In this document: one piece after another, positions 12,449-25,084 of the stretch
Position numbering within the stretch: position 1 is the first letter of the stretch
How the letters are laid out: each line of letters starts with the position of its first letter
Origin: Hydractinia symbiolongicarpus
Lineage: Eukaryota > Cnidaria > Hydrozoa > Anthoathecata > Hydractiniidae
Length of the DNA: 64,000 bases
Direction: 5' to 3'
Assembly: GCF_029227915.1 (NCBI RefSeq)
Contig: NC_079885.1
Coordinates: forward strand, 14,767,001-14,831,000
Position numbers and translations under genes: made by a program
Notes under the pieces: model-generated
What the model was told of the DNA's origin: nothing
Seen by the model: only the letters and a program-made list of their open reading frames with translations
Databases searched by the model: none

Positions 12449-12567
12449 GTCTACGACCATACCACGATGAACACACCTGTTCTCGTCCGATCACGGAAGT
12501 TAAGCATCGTCGGGCCGGGATAGTACTTGGATGGGGCACCGCCTGGGAACTCCTGGTGTCGTAGGCT
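12449..12567 (+). rRNA. 5S rRNA copy 23, exact type B
   Basis: Undamaged; partner of copies 33 and 46. Confidence 0.98.
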
Positions 12568-13017
12568 ATTGACTTTTTCACGTTACATTATTTATCATTA
12601 CGACTGTGACGTATCTTTTTTACGCAATAGCCGCTGAGTAAATCAAGAAAGAGACATGATTACAAGTTGCTTTCCCTTCAAAACGGCTACAATCGTGCTG
12701 CAATAAATGCGCCACGTCGCAAATGAATGGATTACGAGCGTCAGACAAAGAAAATGGCGATGTACTTACTTTGCTAACTAACTTTGTCATATGAAAATTA
12801 AGTCTGAAAGTACCCTAGATTGCCTTCGTTGGAACTTTTTACCGGAAATCTTAAAGCGCATTATTGTCGTAAAGAATCGATAGCGCTTAAAAGGAGCTTT
12901 CAAATGCACATAAACACGAACTATTTCCGATCACCCAGTCAAGAATTATGATCTTTAAAGTTCGAACCATTTTCGATGTAATGTGCTAATAAATCGTAGA
13001 TATCTACCCGTATGTTT

Positions 13018-13136
13018 GTCTACGACCATACCACGATGAACACACCTGTTCTCGTCCGATCACGGAAGTTAAGAATCGTCGGGCCGGGATAGTACTTGGA
13101 TGGGGGACCGCCTGGGATCTCCCGGTGTCGTAGGCT
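13018..13136 (+). rRNA. 5S rRNA copy 24, A57 class (type A)
   Basis: C57A; partner of copy 17 (7 units upstream) and copy 34 (10 units downstream). Confidence 0.96.
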
Positions 13137-13586
13137 ATTGACGTTTTCACGTTACATTATTTATCATCACGACTGTGACGTATCTTTTTTACGCAATAGC
13201 CGCCGAGTAAATCAAGTAAGGGACATGATTAGAAGTTTCTTTCCCTTAAAAAGGGCTACAATCTTGCTGCAATAAATGCGCCACGTCGCAAATGAATGGA
13301 TTAAGAGCGTCAGATAAAGAAAATGGCGATGTAGTTACTTTGCTAATTAACTTTGTCATATGAAAATTAAGTCTGCAAGTACCCTAGATTGCCTTCGTTG
13401 GAACTTTTTACCGGAAATCATAAAGCGCATTATTGTTGTAAAGAATCGATAGCGCTTAAAAAGAGCTTTCAAATGCACATAAACACGACCTATTCCGGAT
13501 GATCCAGTCAAGAAATACGACCTTTAAAGTTTGAACCATTTTCGATGTAATGTGCTAATAAATCGTAGATATCTGCCCGTTTGTTT

Positions 13587-13705
13587 GTCTACGACCATAC
13601 CACGATGAACACACCTGTTCTCGTCCGATCACGGAAGTTAAGCATCGTCGGGCCGGGATAGTACTTGGATGGGGCACCGCCTGGGAACTCCTGGTGTCGT
13701 AGGCT
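13587..13705 (+). rRNA. 5S rRNA copy 25, exact type B
   Basis: Undamaged; the following spacer has AAGTTTGAAAG, as after copy 18. Confidence 0.98.
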
Positions 13706-14155
13706 ATTGACTTTTTCACGTTACATTATTTATCATTACGACTGTGACGTATCTTTTTTACGCAATAGCCGCTGAGTAAATCAAGAAAGAGACATGATTA
13801 CAAGTTGCTTTCCCTTCAAAACGGCTACAATCGTGCTGCAATAAATGCGCCACGTCGCAAATGAATGGATTACGAGCGTCAGACAAAGAAAATGGCGATG
13901 TACTTACTTTGCTAACTAACTTTGTCATATGAAAATTAAGTTTGAAAGTACCCTAGATTGCCTTCGTTGGAACTTTTTACCGGAAATCTTAAAGCGCATT
14001 ATTGTCGTAAAGAATCGATAGCGCTTAAAAGGAGCTTTCAAATGCACATAAACACGAACTATTTCCGATCACCCAGTCAAGAATTATGATCTTTAAAGTT
14101 CGAACCATTTTCGATGTAATGTGCTAATAAATCGTAGATATCTACCCGTATGTTT

Positions 14156-14274
14156 GTCTACGACCATACCACGATGAACACACCTGTTCTCGTCCGATCA
14201 CGGAAGTTAAGCATCGTTGGGCCGGGATAGTACTTGGATGGGGGACCGCCTGGGATCTCCCGGTGTCGTAGGCT
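14156..14274 (+). rRNA. 5S rRNA copy 26, type A with C63T
   Basis: C63T shared only with copy 19, but without that copy's ATTGTCG spacer change, which therefore arose after the duplication. Confidence 0.96.
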
Positions 14275-14724
14275 ATTGACGTTTTCACGTTACATTATTT
14301 ATCATCACGACTGTGACGTATCTTTTTTACGCAATAGCCGCCGAGTAAATCAAGTAAGGGACATGATTAGAAGTTTCTTTCCCTTAAAAAGGGCTACAAT
14401 CTTGCTGCAATAAATGCGCCACGTCGCAAATGAATGGATTACGAGCGTCAGATAAAGAAAATGGCGATGTAGTTACTTTGCTAACTAACTTTGTCATATG
14501 AAAATTAAGTCTGAAAGTACTCTAGATTGCCTTCGTTGGAACTTTTTACCGGAAATCATAAAGCGCATTATTGTTGTAAAGAATCGATAGCGCTTAAAAA
14601 GAGCTTTCAAATGCACATAAACACGACATATTCCGGATGATCCAGTCAAGAAATACGACCTTTAAAGTTTGAACCATTTTCGATGTAATGTGCTAATAAA
14701 TCGTAGATATCTGCCCGTTTGTTT

Positions 14725-14843
14725 GTCTACGACCATACCACGATGAACACACCTGTTCTCGTCCGATCACGGAAGTTAAGCATCGTCGGGCCGGGATAGT
14801 ACTTGGATGGGGGACCGCCTCGGAACTCCTGGTGTCGTAGGCT
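14725..14843 (+). rRNA. 5S rRNA copy 27, C97 class
   Basis: G97C, T101A, C106T; partner of copy 20, with the same TCATGTTACAT and GACGTGTC spacer start. Confidence 0.96.
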
Positions 14844-15293
14844 ATTGACTTTTTCATGTTACATTATTTATCATTACGACTGTGACGTGTCTTTTTTACG
14901 CAATAGCTGCTGAGTAAATGAAGAAAGAGACATGATTAGAAGTTGCTTTCCCTTCAAAACGGCTACAATCGTGCTGCAATAAATGCGCCACGTCGCAAAT
15001 GAATGGATTACGAGCGTCAGACAAGGAAAATGACGAAGTAGTTACTTTGCTAATTAACTTTGTCATATGAAAATTAAGTCTGAAAGTACTCTAGATTGCC
15101 TTCGTTGGAACTTTTTACCCGTAATCTTAAAGCGCATGGTTGTCGTAAATAATGGATAGCGCTGGAAAAGAGCTTTCAAATGCACATAAACACGACCTAT
15201 TTCGGATAATCCAGTCAAGAAATATGACCTTTAAAGTTTAAACCATTAACGATGTAATGTGCTAATAAATCGTAGATATCTGCCCGTTTGTTT

Positions 15294-15412
15294 GTCTACG
15301 ACCATACCACGATGAACACACCTGTTCTTGTCCCATCACGGAAGTTAAGCATCGTCGGGGCGGGATAGTACTTGGATGGGGGACCGCCTGGGATATCCCG
15401 GTGTCGTAGGCT
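15294..15412 (+). rRNA. 5S rRNA copy 28, G67 class with C102A
   Basis: C36T, G41C, C67G and C102A. C67G breaks C67-G108 of helix V and C102A changes loop E. The proximal terminator is TTTTT while the distal T6 is broken to TTTCTT. Confidence 0.95.
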
Positions 15413-15862
15413 ATTGACTTTTTCACGTTACATTATTTATCATTACGACTGGGACGTATCTTTCTTACGCAATAGCCGCTGAGTAAATCAAGTAAGTGAC
15501 ATGATTAGAAGCTTCTTTCCCTTAAAACGGGCTACAATCTTGCTGCAATAAATGCGCCACGTCGCAAATAAATGGATTAAGAGCGTCAGACAAAGAAAAT
15601 GGCGATGTAGTTACTTTGCTAATTAACTTTGTCATATGAAAATTAAGTCTGCAAGTACCCTAGATTGCCTTCGTTGGAACTTTTTACCGGAAATCATAAA
15701 GCGCATTATTGTTGTAAAGAATCGATAGCGCTTAAAAAGAGCTTTCAAATGCACATAAACACGACCTATTCCGGATGATCCAGTCAAGAAATATGACCTT
15801 TAAAGTTTGAACCATTTTCGATGTAATGTGCTAATAAATCGTAGATATCGGCCCGTTTGTTT

Positions 15863-15981
15863 GTCTACGACCATACCACTATGAATACACCTGTTCTCGT
15901 CCGATCACGAAAGTTAAGCATCGTCGGGCCGGGATAGTACTTGGATGGGGGACCGCCTCGGAACTCCTGGTGTCGTAGGCT
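15863..15981 (+). rRNA. 5S rRNA copy 29, T18 + C97, with C24T
   Basis: G18T puts T opposite C60 in helix II and G48A opens C28-G48 of helix III. G97C, T101A and C106T complete the tail. C24T is private. The flank is ATCGGCCCG, typical of T18 genes. Confidence 0.94.
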
Positions 15982-16431
15982 ATTGACTTTTTCATGTTAC
16001 ATTATTTATCATTACGACTGTGACGTGTCTTTTTTACGCAATAGCTGCTGAGTAAATGAAGAAAGAGACATGATTAGAAGTTGCTTTCCCTTCAAAACGG
16101 CTACAATCGTGCTGCAATAAATGCGCCACGTCGCAAATGAATGGATTACGAGCGTCAGACAAAGAAAATGACGAAGTAGTTACTTTGCTAATTAACTTTG
16201 TCATATGAAAATTAAGTCTGAAAGTACTCTAGATTGCCTTCGTTGGAACTTTTTACCCGTAATCTTAAAGCGCATGGTTGTCGTAAATAATGGATAGCGC
16301 TTGAAAAGAGCTTTCAAATGCACATAAACACGACCTATTTCGGATAATCCAGTCAAGAAATATGACCTTTAAAGTTTAAACCATTAACGATGTAATGTGC
16401 TAATAAATCGTAGATATCTACCCGTATGTTT

Positions 16432-16550
16432 GTCTACGACCATACCACGATGAACACACCTGTTCTCGTCCGATCACGGAAGTTAAGCATCGTCGGGCCG
16501 GGATAGTACTTGGATGGGGGACCGCCTGGGATCTTCCGGTGTCGTAGGCT
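16432..16550 (+). rRNA. 5S rRNA copy 30, type A with C104T
   Basis: A single change leaves G71-U104 in helix V, so the fold is kept. The upstream spacer has CCATTAACGATG like the G67 units but ends in a type A flank. Confidence 0.97.
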
Positions 16551-17000
16551 ATTGACGTTTTCACGTTACATTATTTATCATCACGACTGTGACGTATCTT
16601 TTTTACGCAATAGCCGCCGAGTAAATCAAGTAAGGGACATGATTAGAAGTTTCTTTCCCTTAAAAAGGGCTACAATTTTGCTGCAATAAATGCGCCACGT
16701 CGCAAATGAATGGATTACGAGCGTCAGATAAAGAAAATGGCGATGTAGTTACTTTGCTAACTAACTTTGTCATATGAAAATTAAGTCTGAAAGTACCCTA
16801 GATTGCCTTCGTTGGAACTTTCTACCGGAAATCATAAAGCGCATTATTGTTGTAAAGAATCGATAGCGCTTAAAAAGAGCTTTCAAATGCACATAAACAC
16901 GACCTATTCCGGATGATCCAGTCAAGAAATACGACCTTTAAAGTTTGAACCATTTTCGATGTAATGTGCTAATAAATCGTAGATATCTGCCCGTTTGTTT

Positions 17001-17118
17001 GTCTACGACCATACCACGATGAACACACCTGTTCTCGTCCGATCACGGAAGTTAAGCATCGTCGGGCCGGGATAGTACTTGGATGGGGCACCGCCTGGAA
17101 CTCCTGGTGTCGTAGGCT
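17001..17118 (+). rRNA. 5S rRNA copy 31, type B, 118 nt
   Basis: One G of bases 97-99 is deleted (GCCTGGAACTCC), affecting loop E. Partner of copy 44, which is undamaged, so the deletion is recent. Confidence 0.95.
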
Positions 17119-17568
17119 ATTGACTTTTTCACGTTACATTATTTATCATTACGACTGTGACGTATCTTTTTTACGCAATAGCCGCTGAGTAAATCAAGAA
17201 AGAGACATGATTACAAGTTGCTTTCCCTTCAAAACGGCTACAATCGTGCTGCAATAAATGCGCCACGTCGGAAATGAATGGATTACGAGCGTCAGACAAA
17301 GAAAATGGCGATGTACTTACTTTGCTAACTAACTTTGTCATATGAAAATTAAGTTTGAAAGTACCCTAGATTGCCTTCGTTGGAACTTTTTACCGGAAAT
17401 CTTAAAGCGCATTATTGTCGTAAAGAATCGATAGCGCTTAAAAGGAGCTTTCAAATGCACATAAACACGAACTATTTCCGATCACCCAGTCAAGAATTAT
17501 GATCTTTAAAGTTCGAACCATTTTCGATGTAATGTGCTAATAAATCGTAGATATCTACCCGTATGTTT

Positions 17569-17687
17569 GTCTACGACCATACCACGATGAACACACCTGT
17601 TCTCGTCCGATCACGGAAGTTAAGCATCGTCGGGCCGGGATAGTACTTGGATGGGGGACCACCTGGGATCTCCCGGTGTCGTAGGCT
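17569..17687 (+). rRNA. 5S rRNA copy 32, type A with G93A
   Basis: Same gene as copies 22 and 45. Confidence 0.96.
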
Positions 17688-18137
17688 ATTGACGTTTTCA
17701 CGTTACATTATTTATCATCACGACTGTGACGTATCTTTTTTACGCAATAGCCGCCGAGTAAATCAAGTAAGGGACATGATTAGAAGTTTCTTTCCCTTAA
17801 AAAGGGCTACAATCTTGCTGCAATAAATGCGCCACGTCGCAAATGAATGGATTACGAGCGTCAGATAAAGAAAATGGCGATGTAGTTACTTTGCTAACTA
17901 ACTTTGTCATATGAAAATTAAGTCTGAAAGTACCCTAGATTGCCTTCGTTGGAACTTTTTACCGGAAATCATAAAGCGCATTATTGTTGTAAAGAATCGA
18001 TAGCGCTTAAAAAGAGCTTTCAAATGCACATAAACACGACATATTCCGGATGATCCAGTCAAGAAATACGACCTTTAAAGTTTGAACCATTTTCGATGTA
18101 ATGTGCTAATAAATCGTAGATATCTGCCCGTTTGTTT

Positions 18138-18256
18138 GTCTACGACCATACCACGATGAACACACCTGTTCTCGTCCGATCACGGAAGTTAAGCATCGTC
18201 GGGCCGGGATAGTACTTGGATGGGGCACCGCCTGGGAACTCCTGGTGTCGTAGGCT
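18138..18256 (+). rRNA. 5S rRNA copy 33, exact type B
   Basis: Undamaged; partner of copy 37, four units downstream. Confidence 0.98.
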
Positions 18257-18706
18257 ATTGACTTTTTCACGTTACATTATTTATCATTACGACTGTGACG
18301 TATCTTTTTTACGCAATAGCCGCTGAGTAAATCAAGAAAGAGACATGATTACAAGTTGCTTTCCCTTCAAAACGGCTACAATCGTGCTGCAATAAATGCG
18401 CCACGTCGCAAATGAATGGATTACGAGCGTCAGACAAAGAAAATGGCGATGTACTTACTTTGCTAACTAACTTTGTCATATGAAAATTAAGTCTGAAAGT
18501 ACCCTAGATTGCCTTCGTTGGAACTTTTTACCGGAAATCTTAAAGCGCATTATTGTCGTAAAGAATCGATAGCGCTTAAAAGGAGCTTTCAAATGCACAT
18601 AAACACGAACTATTTCCGATCACCCAGTCAAGAATTATGATCTTTAAAGTTCGAACCATTTTCGATGTAATGTGCTAATAAATCGTAGATATCTACCCGT
18701 ATGTTT

Positions 18707-18825
18707 GTCTACGACCATACCACGATGAACACACCTGTTCTCGTCCGATCACGGAAGTTAAGAATCGTCGGGCCGGGATAGTACTTGGATGGGGGACCGC
18801 CTGGGATCTCCCGGTGTCGTAGGCT
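18707..18825 (+). rRNA. 5S rRNA copy 34, A57 class (type A)
   Basis: C57A. The spacer after it has TTACTCAATAG, shared only with the spacer after copy 38. Confidence 0.96.
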
Positions 18826-19275
18826 ATTGACGTTTTCACGTTACATTATTTATCATCACGACTGTGACGTATCTTTTTTACTCAATAGCCGCCGAGTAAA
18901 TCAAGTAAGGGACATGATTAGAAGTTTCTTTCCCTTAAAAAGGGCTACAATCTTGCTGCAATAAATGCGCCACGTCGCAAATGAATGGATTAAGAGCGTC
19001 AGATAAAGAAAATGGCGATGTAGTTACTTTGCTAATTAACTTTGTCATATGAAAATTAAGTCTGCAAGTACCCTAGATTGCCTTCGTTGGAACTTTTTAC
19101 CGGAAATCTTAAAGCGCATTATTGTCGTAAAGAATCGATAGCGCTTAAAAGGAGCTTTCAAATGCACATAAACACGAACTATTTCCGATCACCCAGTCAA
19201 GAATTATGATCTTTAAAGTTCGAACCATTTTCGATGTAATGTGCTAATAAATCGTAGATATCTACCCGTATGTTT
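18826..19275 (+). repeat. Hybrid alpha/beta spacer joining two type A genes
   Basis: The left part is alpha, including the private TTACTCAATAG and the CTGCAAG marker. Between about 19065 and 19107 it becomes beta (ATCTTAAAG, ATTGTCG, AAAAGGAGC). Two A57 genes therefore follow each other directly, breaking the A/B alternation. Confidence 0.75.
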
Positions 19276-19394
19276 GTCTACGACCATACCACGATGAACA
19301 CACCTGTTCTCGTCCGATCACGGAAGTTAAGAATCGTCGGGCCGGGATAGTACTTGGATGGGGGACCGCCTGGGATCTCCCGGTGTCGTAGGCT
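19276..19394 (+). rRNA. 5S rRNA copy 35, A57 class (type A)
   Basis: C57A; directly follows another A57 gene through a hybrid spacer. Confidence 0.96.
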
Positions 19395-19844
19395 ATTGAC
19401 GTTTTCACGTTACATTATTTATCATCACGACTGTGACGTATCTTTTTTACGCAATAGCCGCCGAGTAAATCAAGTAAGGGACATGATTAGAAGTTTCTTT
19501 CCCTTAAAAAGGGCTACAATCTTGCTGCAATAAATGCGCCACGTCGCAAATGAATGGATTAAGAGCGTCAGATAAAGAAAATGGCGATGTAGTTACTTTG
19601 CTAATTAACTTTGTCATATGAAAATTAAGTCTGCAAGTACCCTAGATTGCCTTCGTTGGAACTTTTTACCGGAAATCATAAAGCGCATTATTGTTGTAAA
19701 GAATCGATAGCGCTTAAAAAGAGCTTTCAAATGCACATAAACACGACCTATTCCGGATGATCCAGTCAAGAAATATGACCTTTAAAGTTTGAACCATTTT
19801 CGATGTAATGTGCTAATAAATCGTAGATATCGGCCCGTTTGTTT

Positions 19845-19963
19845 GTCTACGACCATACCACTATGAACCCACCTGTTCTCGTCCGATCACGAAAGTTAAG
19901 CATCGTCGGGCCGGGATAGTACTTGGATGGGGGACCGCCTCGGAACTCCTGGTGTCGTAGGCT
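19845..19963 (+). rRNA. 5S rRNA copy 36, T18 + C97, with A25C
   Basis: G18T, G48A, G97C, T101A, C106T, plus a private A25C (GAACCCACC). Two helices are weakened. Confidence 0.94.
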
Positions 19964-20413
19964 ATTGACTTTTTCATGTTACATTATTTATCATTACGAC
20001 TGTGACGTGTCTTTTTTACGCAATAGCTGCTGAGTAAATGAAGAAAGAGACATGATTAGAAGTTGCTTTCCCTTCAAAACGGCTACAATCGTGCTGCAAT
20101 AAATGCGCCACGTCGCAAATGAATGGATTACGAGCGTCAGATAAAGAAAATGGCGATGTAGTTACTTTGCTAACTAACTTTGTCATATGAAAATTAAGTC
20201 TGAAAGTACCCTAGATTGCCTTCGTTGGAACTTTTTACCGGAAATCATAAAGCGCATTATTGTCGTAAATAATGGATAGCGCTTAAAAAGAGCTTTCAAA
20301 TGCACATAAACACGACATATTCCGGATGATCCAGTCAAGAAATACGACCTTTAAAGTTTGAACCATTTTCGATGTAATGTGCTAATAAATCGTAGATATC
20401 TGCCCGTTTGTTT

Positions 20414-20532
20414 GTCTACGACCATACCACGATGAACACACCTGTTCTCGTCCGATCACGGAAGTTAAGCATCGTCGGGCCGGGATAGTACTTGGATGGG
20501 GCACCGCCTGGGAACTCCTGGTGTCGTAGGCT
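20414..20532 (+). rRNA. 5S rRNA copy 37, exact type B
   Basis: Undamaged gene after a C97 unit whose spacer switches to alpha markers (CAGATAAAG, GCTAACTAAC). Confidence 0.98.
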
Positions 20533-20982
20533 ATTGACTTTTTCACGTTACATTATTTATCATTACGACTGTGACGTATCTTTTTTACGCAATAGCCGCT
20601 GAGTAAATCAAGAAAGAGACATGATTACAAGTTGCTTTCCCTTCAAAACGGCTACAATCGTGCTGCAATAAATGCGCCACGTCGCAAATGAATGGATTAC
20701 GAGCGTCAGACAAAGAAAATGGCGATGTACTTACTTTGCTAACTAACTTTGTCATATGAAAATTAAGTCTGAAAGTACCCTAGATTGCCTTCGTTGGAAC
20801 TTTTTACCGGAAATCTTAAAGCGCATTATTGTCGTAAAGAATCGATAGCGCTTAAAAGGAGCTTTCAAATGCACATAAACACGAACTATTTCCGATCACC
20901 CAGTCAAGAATTATGATCTTTAAAGTTCGAACCATTTTCGATGTAATGTGCTAATAAATCGTAGATATCTACCCGTATGTTT

Positions 20983-21101
20983 GTCTACGACCATACCACG
21001 ATGAACACACCTGTTCTCGTCCGATCACGGAAGTTAAGAATCGTCGGGCCGGGATAGTACTTGGATGGGGGACCGCCTGGGATCTCCCGGTGTCGTAGGC
21101 T
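20983..21101 (+). rRNA. 5S rRNA copy 38, A57 class (type A)
   Basis: C57A; last of the six A57 copies in the window. Confidence 0.96.
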
Positions 21102-21551
21102 ATTGACGTTTTCACGTTACATTATTTATCATCACGACTGTGACGTATCTTTTTTACTCAATAGCCGCCGAGTAAATCAAGTAAGGGACATGATTAGAAG
21201 TTTCTTTCCCTTAAAAAGGGCTACAATCTTGCTGCAATAAATGCGCCACGTCGCAAATGAATGGATTAAGAGCGTCAGATAAAGAAAATGGCGATGTAGT
21301 TACTTTGCTAATTAACTTTGTCATATGAAAATTAAGTCTGCAAGTACCCTAGATTGCCTTCGTTGGAACTTTTTACCGGAAATCATAAAGCGCATTATTG
21401 TTGTAAAGAATCGATAGCGCTTAAAAAGAGCTTTCAAATGCACATAAACACGACCTATTCCGGATGATCCAGTCAAGAAATATGACCTTTAAAGTTTGAA
21501 CCATTTTCGATGTAATGTGCTAATAAATCGTAGATATCGGCCCGTTTGTTT

Positions 21552-21670
21552 GTCTACGACCATACCACTATGAACACACCTGTTCTCGTCCGATCACGAA
21601 AGTTAAGCATCGTCGGGCCGGGATAGTACTTGGATGGGGGACCGCCTCGGAACTCCTGGTGTCGTAGGCT
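21552..21670 (+). rRNA. 5S rRNA copy 39, T18 + C97
   Basis: G18T, G48A, G97C, T101A, C106T. Opens the segment repeated at 26104. Confidence 0.95.
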
Positions 21671-22120
21671 ATTGACTTTTTCATGTTACATTATTTATCA
21701 TTACGACTGTGACGTGTCTTTTTTACGCAATAGCTGCTGAGTAAATGAAGAAAGAGACATGATTAGAAGTTGCTTTCCCTTCAAAACGGCTACAATCGTG
21801 CTGCAATAAATGCGCCACGTCGCAAATGAATGGATTACGAGCGTCAGACAAAGAAAATGACGAAGTAGTTACTTTGCTAATTAACTTTGTCATATGAAAA
21901 TTAAGTCTGAAAGTACTCTAGATTGCCTTCGTTGGAACTTTTTACCCGTAACCTTAAAGCGCATGGTTGTCGTAAATAATGGATAGCGCTTGAAAAGAGC
22001 TTTCAAATGCACATAAACACGACCTATTTCGGATAATCCAGTCAAGAAATATGACCTTTAAAGTTTAAACCATTAACGATGTAATGTGCTAATAAATCGT
22101 AGATATCTGCCCGTTTGTTT

Positions 22121-22239
22121 GTCTACGACCATACCACGATGAACACACCTGTTCTTGTCCCATCACGGAAGTTAAGCATCGTCGGGGCGGGATAGTACTT
22201 GGATGGGGGACCGCCTGGGATATCCCGGTGTCGTAGGCT
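22121..22239 (+). rRNA. 5S rRNA copy 40, G67 class with C102A
   Basis: C36T, G41C, C67G, C102A; the unit has TTTTT proximally and TTTCTT distally. Confidence 0.95.
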
Positions 22240-22689
22240 ATTGACTTTTTCACGTTACATTATTTATCATTACGACTGGGACGTATCTTTCTTACGCAAT
22301 AGCCGCTGAGTAAATCAAGTAAGTGACATGATTAGAAGCTTCTTTCCCTTAAAACGGGCTACAATCTTGCTGCAATAAATGCGCCACGTCGCAAATAAAT
22401 GGATTAAGAGCGTCAGACAAAGAAAATGGCGATGTAGTTACTTTGCTAATTAACTTTGTCATATGAAAATTAAGTCTGCAAGTACCCTAGATTGCCTTCG
22501 TTGGAACTTTTTACCGGAAATCATAAAGCGCATTATTGTTGTAAAGAATCGATAGCGCTTAAAAAGAGCTTTCAAATGCACATAAACACGACCTATTCCG
22601 GATGATCCAGTCAAGAAATATGACCTTTAAAGTTTGAACCATTTTCGATGTAATGTGCTAATAAATCGTAGATATCGGCCCGTTTGTTT

Positions 22690-22808
22690 GTCTACGACCA
22701 TACCACTATGAACACACCTGTTCTCGTCCGATCACGAAAGTTAAGCATCGTCGGGCCGGGATAGTACTTGGATGGGGGACCGCCTCGGAACTCCTGGTGT
22801 CGTAGGCT
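22690..22808 (+). rRNA. 5S rRNA copy 41, T18 + C97
   Basis: Same gene as copy 39; the following spacer has private TGCACCACGTC, shared with copy 49's spacer. Confidence 0.95.
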
Positions 22809-23258
22809 ATTGACTTTTTCACGTTACATTATTTATCATTACGACTGTGACGTGTCTTTTTTACGCAATAGCTGCTGAGTAAATGAAGAAAGAGACATGA
22901 TTAGAAGTTGCTTTCCCTTCAAAACGGCTACAATCGTGCTGCAATAAATGCACCACGTCGCAAATGAATGGATTACGAGCGTCAGACAAAGAAAATGACG
23001 AAGTAGTTACTTTGCTAATTAACTTTGTCATATGAAAATTAAGTCTGAAAGTACTCTAGATTGCCTTCGTTGGAACTTTTTACCCGTAATCTTAAAGCGC
23101 ATGGTTGTCGTAAATAATGGATAGCGCTTGAAAAGAGCTTTCAAATGCACATAAACACGACCTATTTCGGATAATCCAGTCAAGAAATATGACCTTTAAA
23201 GTTTAAACCATTAACGATGTAATGTGCTAATAAATCGTAGATATCTGCCCGTTTGTTT

Positions 23259-23377
23259 GTCTACGACCATACCACGATGAACACACCTGTTCTTGTCCCA
23301 TCACGGAAGTTAAGCATCGTCGGGGCGGGATAGTACTTGGATGGGGGACCGCCTGGGATATCCCGGTGTCGTAGGCT
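23259..23377 (+). rRNA. 5S rRNA copy 42, G67 class with C102A
   Basis: Same gene as copy 40; the following spacer carries AAGTAATTGACATG, shared with copy 50's spacer. Confidence 0.95.
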
Positions 23378-23827
23378 ATTGACTTTTTCACGTTACATTA
23401 TTTATCATTACGACTGGGACGTATCTTTCTTACGCAATAGCCGCTGAGTAAATCAAGTAATTGACATGATTAGAAGCTTCTTTCCCTTAAAACGGGCTAC
23501 AATCTTGCTGCAATAAATGCGCCACGTCGCAAATAAATGGATTAAGAGCGTCAGACAAAGAAAATGGCGATGTAGTTACTTTGCTAATTAACTTTGTCAT
23601 ATGAAAATTAAGTCTGCAAGTACCCTGGATTGCCTTCGTTGGAACTTTTTACCGGAAATCATAAAGCGCATTATTGTTGTAAAGAATCGATAGCCCTTAA
23701 AAAGAGCTGTCAAATGCACATAAACACGACCTATCTTGAATGATCCAGTCAAGAAATATGACCTTTAAAGTTTGAACCATTTTCGATGTAATGTGCTAAT
23801 AAATCGTAGATATCTGCCCGTTTGTTT

Positions 23828-23946
23828 GTCTACGACCATACCACGATGAACACACCTGTTCTCGTCCGATCACGGAAGTTAAGCATCGTCGGTCCGGGAG
23901 AGTACTTCGATGGGGGACCGCCTGGGATCTCCCGGTGTCGTAGGCT
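23828..23946 (+). rRNA. 5S rRNA copy 43, G73 class with G66T
   Basis: T73G (loop E) and G81C (breaks G81-C95 of helix IV, in box C), plus G66T shared with copy 51. Type B flank, type A tail. The proximal terminator is reduced to TTT. Confidence 0.94.
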
Positions 23947-24396
23947 ATTGACTATTTCACATTACATTATTTATCATTACGACTGTGACGTATCTTTTTT
24001 ACGCAATAGCCGCTGAGTAAATTAAGTAAGGGACGTGATTAGAAGTTGCTTTCCCTTCAAAACGGCTACAATCTTGCTGCAATAAATGCGCCACGTCGCA
24101 AATAAATGGATTACGAGCGTCAGACAAAGAAAATGGCGATGTAGTTACTTTGCTAACTAACTTTGTCATATGAAAATTAAGTCTGAAAGTACCCTAGATT
24201 GCCTTCGTTGGAACTTTCTACCGGAAATCATAAAGCGCATTATTGTTGTAAAGAATCGATAGCGCTTAAAAAGAGCTTTCAAATGCACATAAACACGACC
24301 TATTCCGGATGATCCAGTCAAGAAATACGACCTTTAAAGTTTGAACCATTTTCGATGTAATGTGCTAATAAATCGTAGATATCTGCCCGTTTGTTT

Positions 24397-24515
24397 GTCT
24401 ACGACCATACCACGATGAACACACCTGTTCTCGTCCGATCACGGAAGTTAAGCATCGTCGGGCCGGGATAGTACTTGGATGGGGCACCGCCTGGGAACTC
24501 CTGGTGTCGTAGGCT
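24397..24515 (+). rRNA. 5S rRNA copy 44, exact type B
   Basis: Undamaged partner of copy 31. Confidence 0.98.
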
Positions 24516-24965
24516 ATTGACTTTTTCACGTTACATTATTTATCATTACGACTGTGACGTATCTTTTTTACGCAATAGCCGCTGAGTAAATCAAGAAAGA
24601 GACATGATTACAAGTTGCTTTCCCTTCAAAACGGCTACAATCGTGCTGCAATAAATGCGCCACGTCGCAAATGAATGGATTACGAGCGTCAGACAAAGAA
24701 AATGGCGATGTACTTACTTTGCTAACTAACTTTGTCATATGAAAATTAAGTTTGAAAGTACCCTAGATTGCCTTCGTTGGAACTTTTTACCGGAAATCTT
24801 AAAGCGCATTATTGTCGTAAAGAATCGATAGCGCTTAAAAGGAGCTTTCAAATGCACATAAACACGAACTATTTCCGATCACCCAGTCAAGAATTATGAT
24901 CTTTAAAGTTCGAACCATTTTCGATGTAATGTGCTAATAAATCGTAGATATCTACCCGTATGTTT

Positions 24966-25084
24966 GTCTACGACCATACCACGATGAACACACCTGTTCT
25001 CGTCCGATCACGGAAGTTAAGCATCGTCGGGCCGGGATAGTACTTGGATGGGGGACCACCTGGGATCTCCCGGTGTCGTAGGCT
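24966..25084 (+). rRNA. 5S rRNA copy 45, type A with G93A
   Basis: Same gene as copies 22 and 32. Confidence 0.96.

Larger units (their letters stand above)
21552..23946 (+). repeat. Segment duplicated at 26104-28498 (offset 4,552 = 8 units)
   Basis: Gene order T18, G67, T18, G67, G73 is repeated. Private spacer changes are shared: TGCACCACGTC, AAGTAATTGACATG, TACCCTGGATTG, TAGCCCTTAAAAAG and CTATCTTGAATGATCC. Confidence 0.85.
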
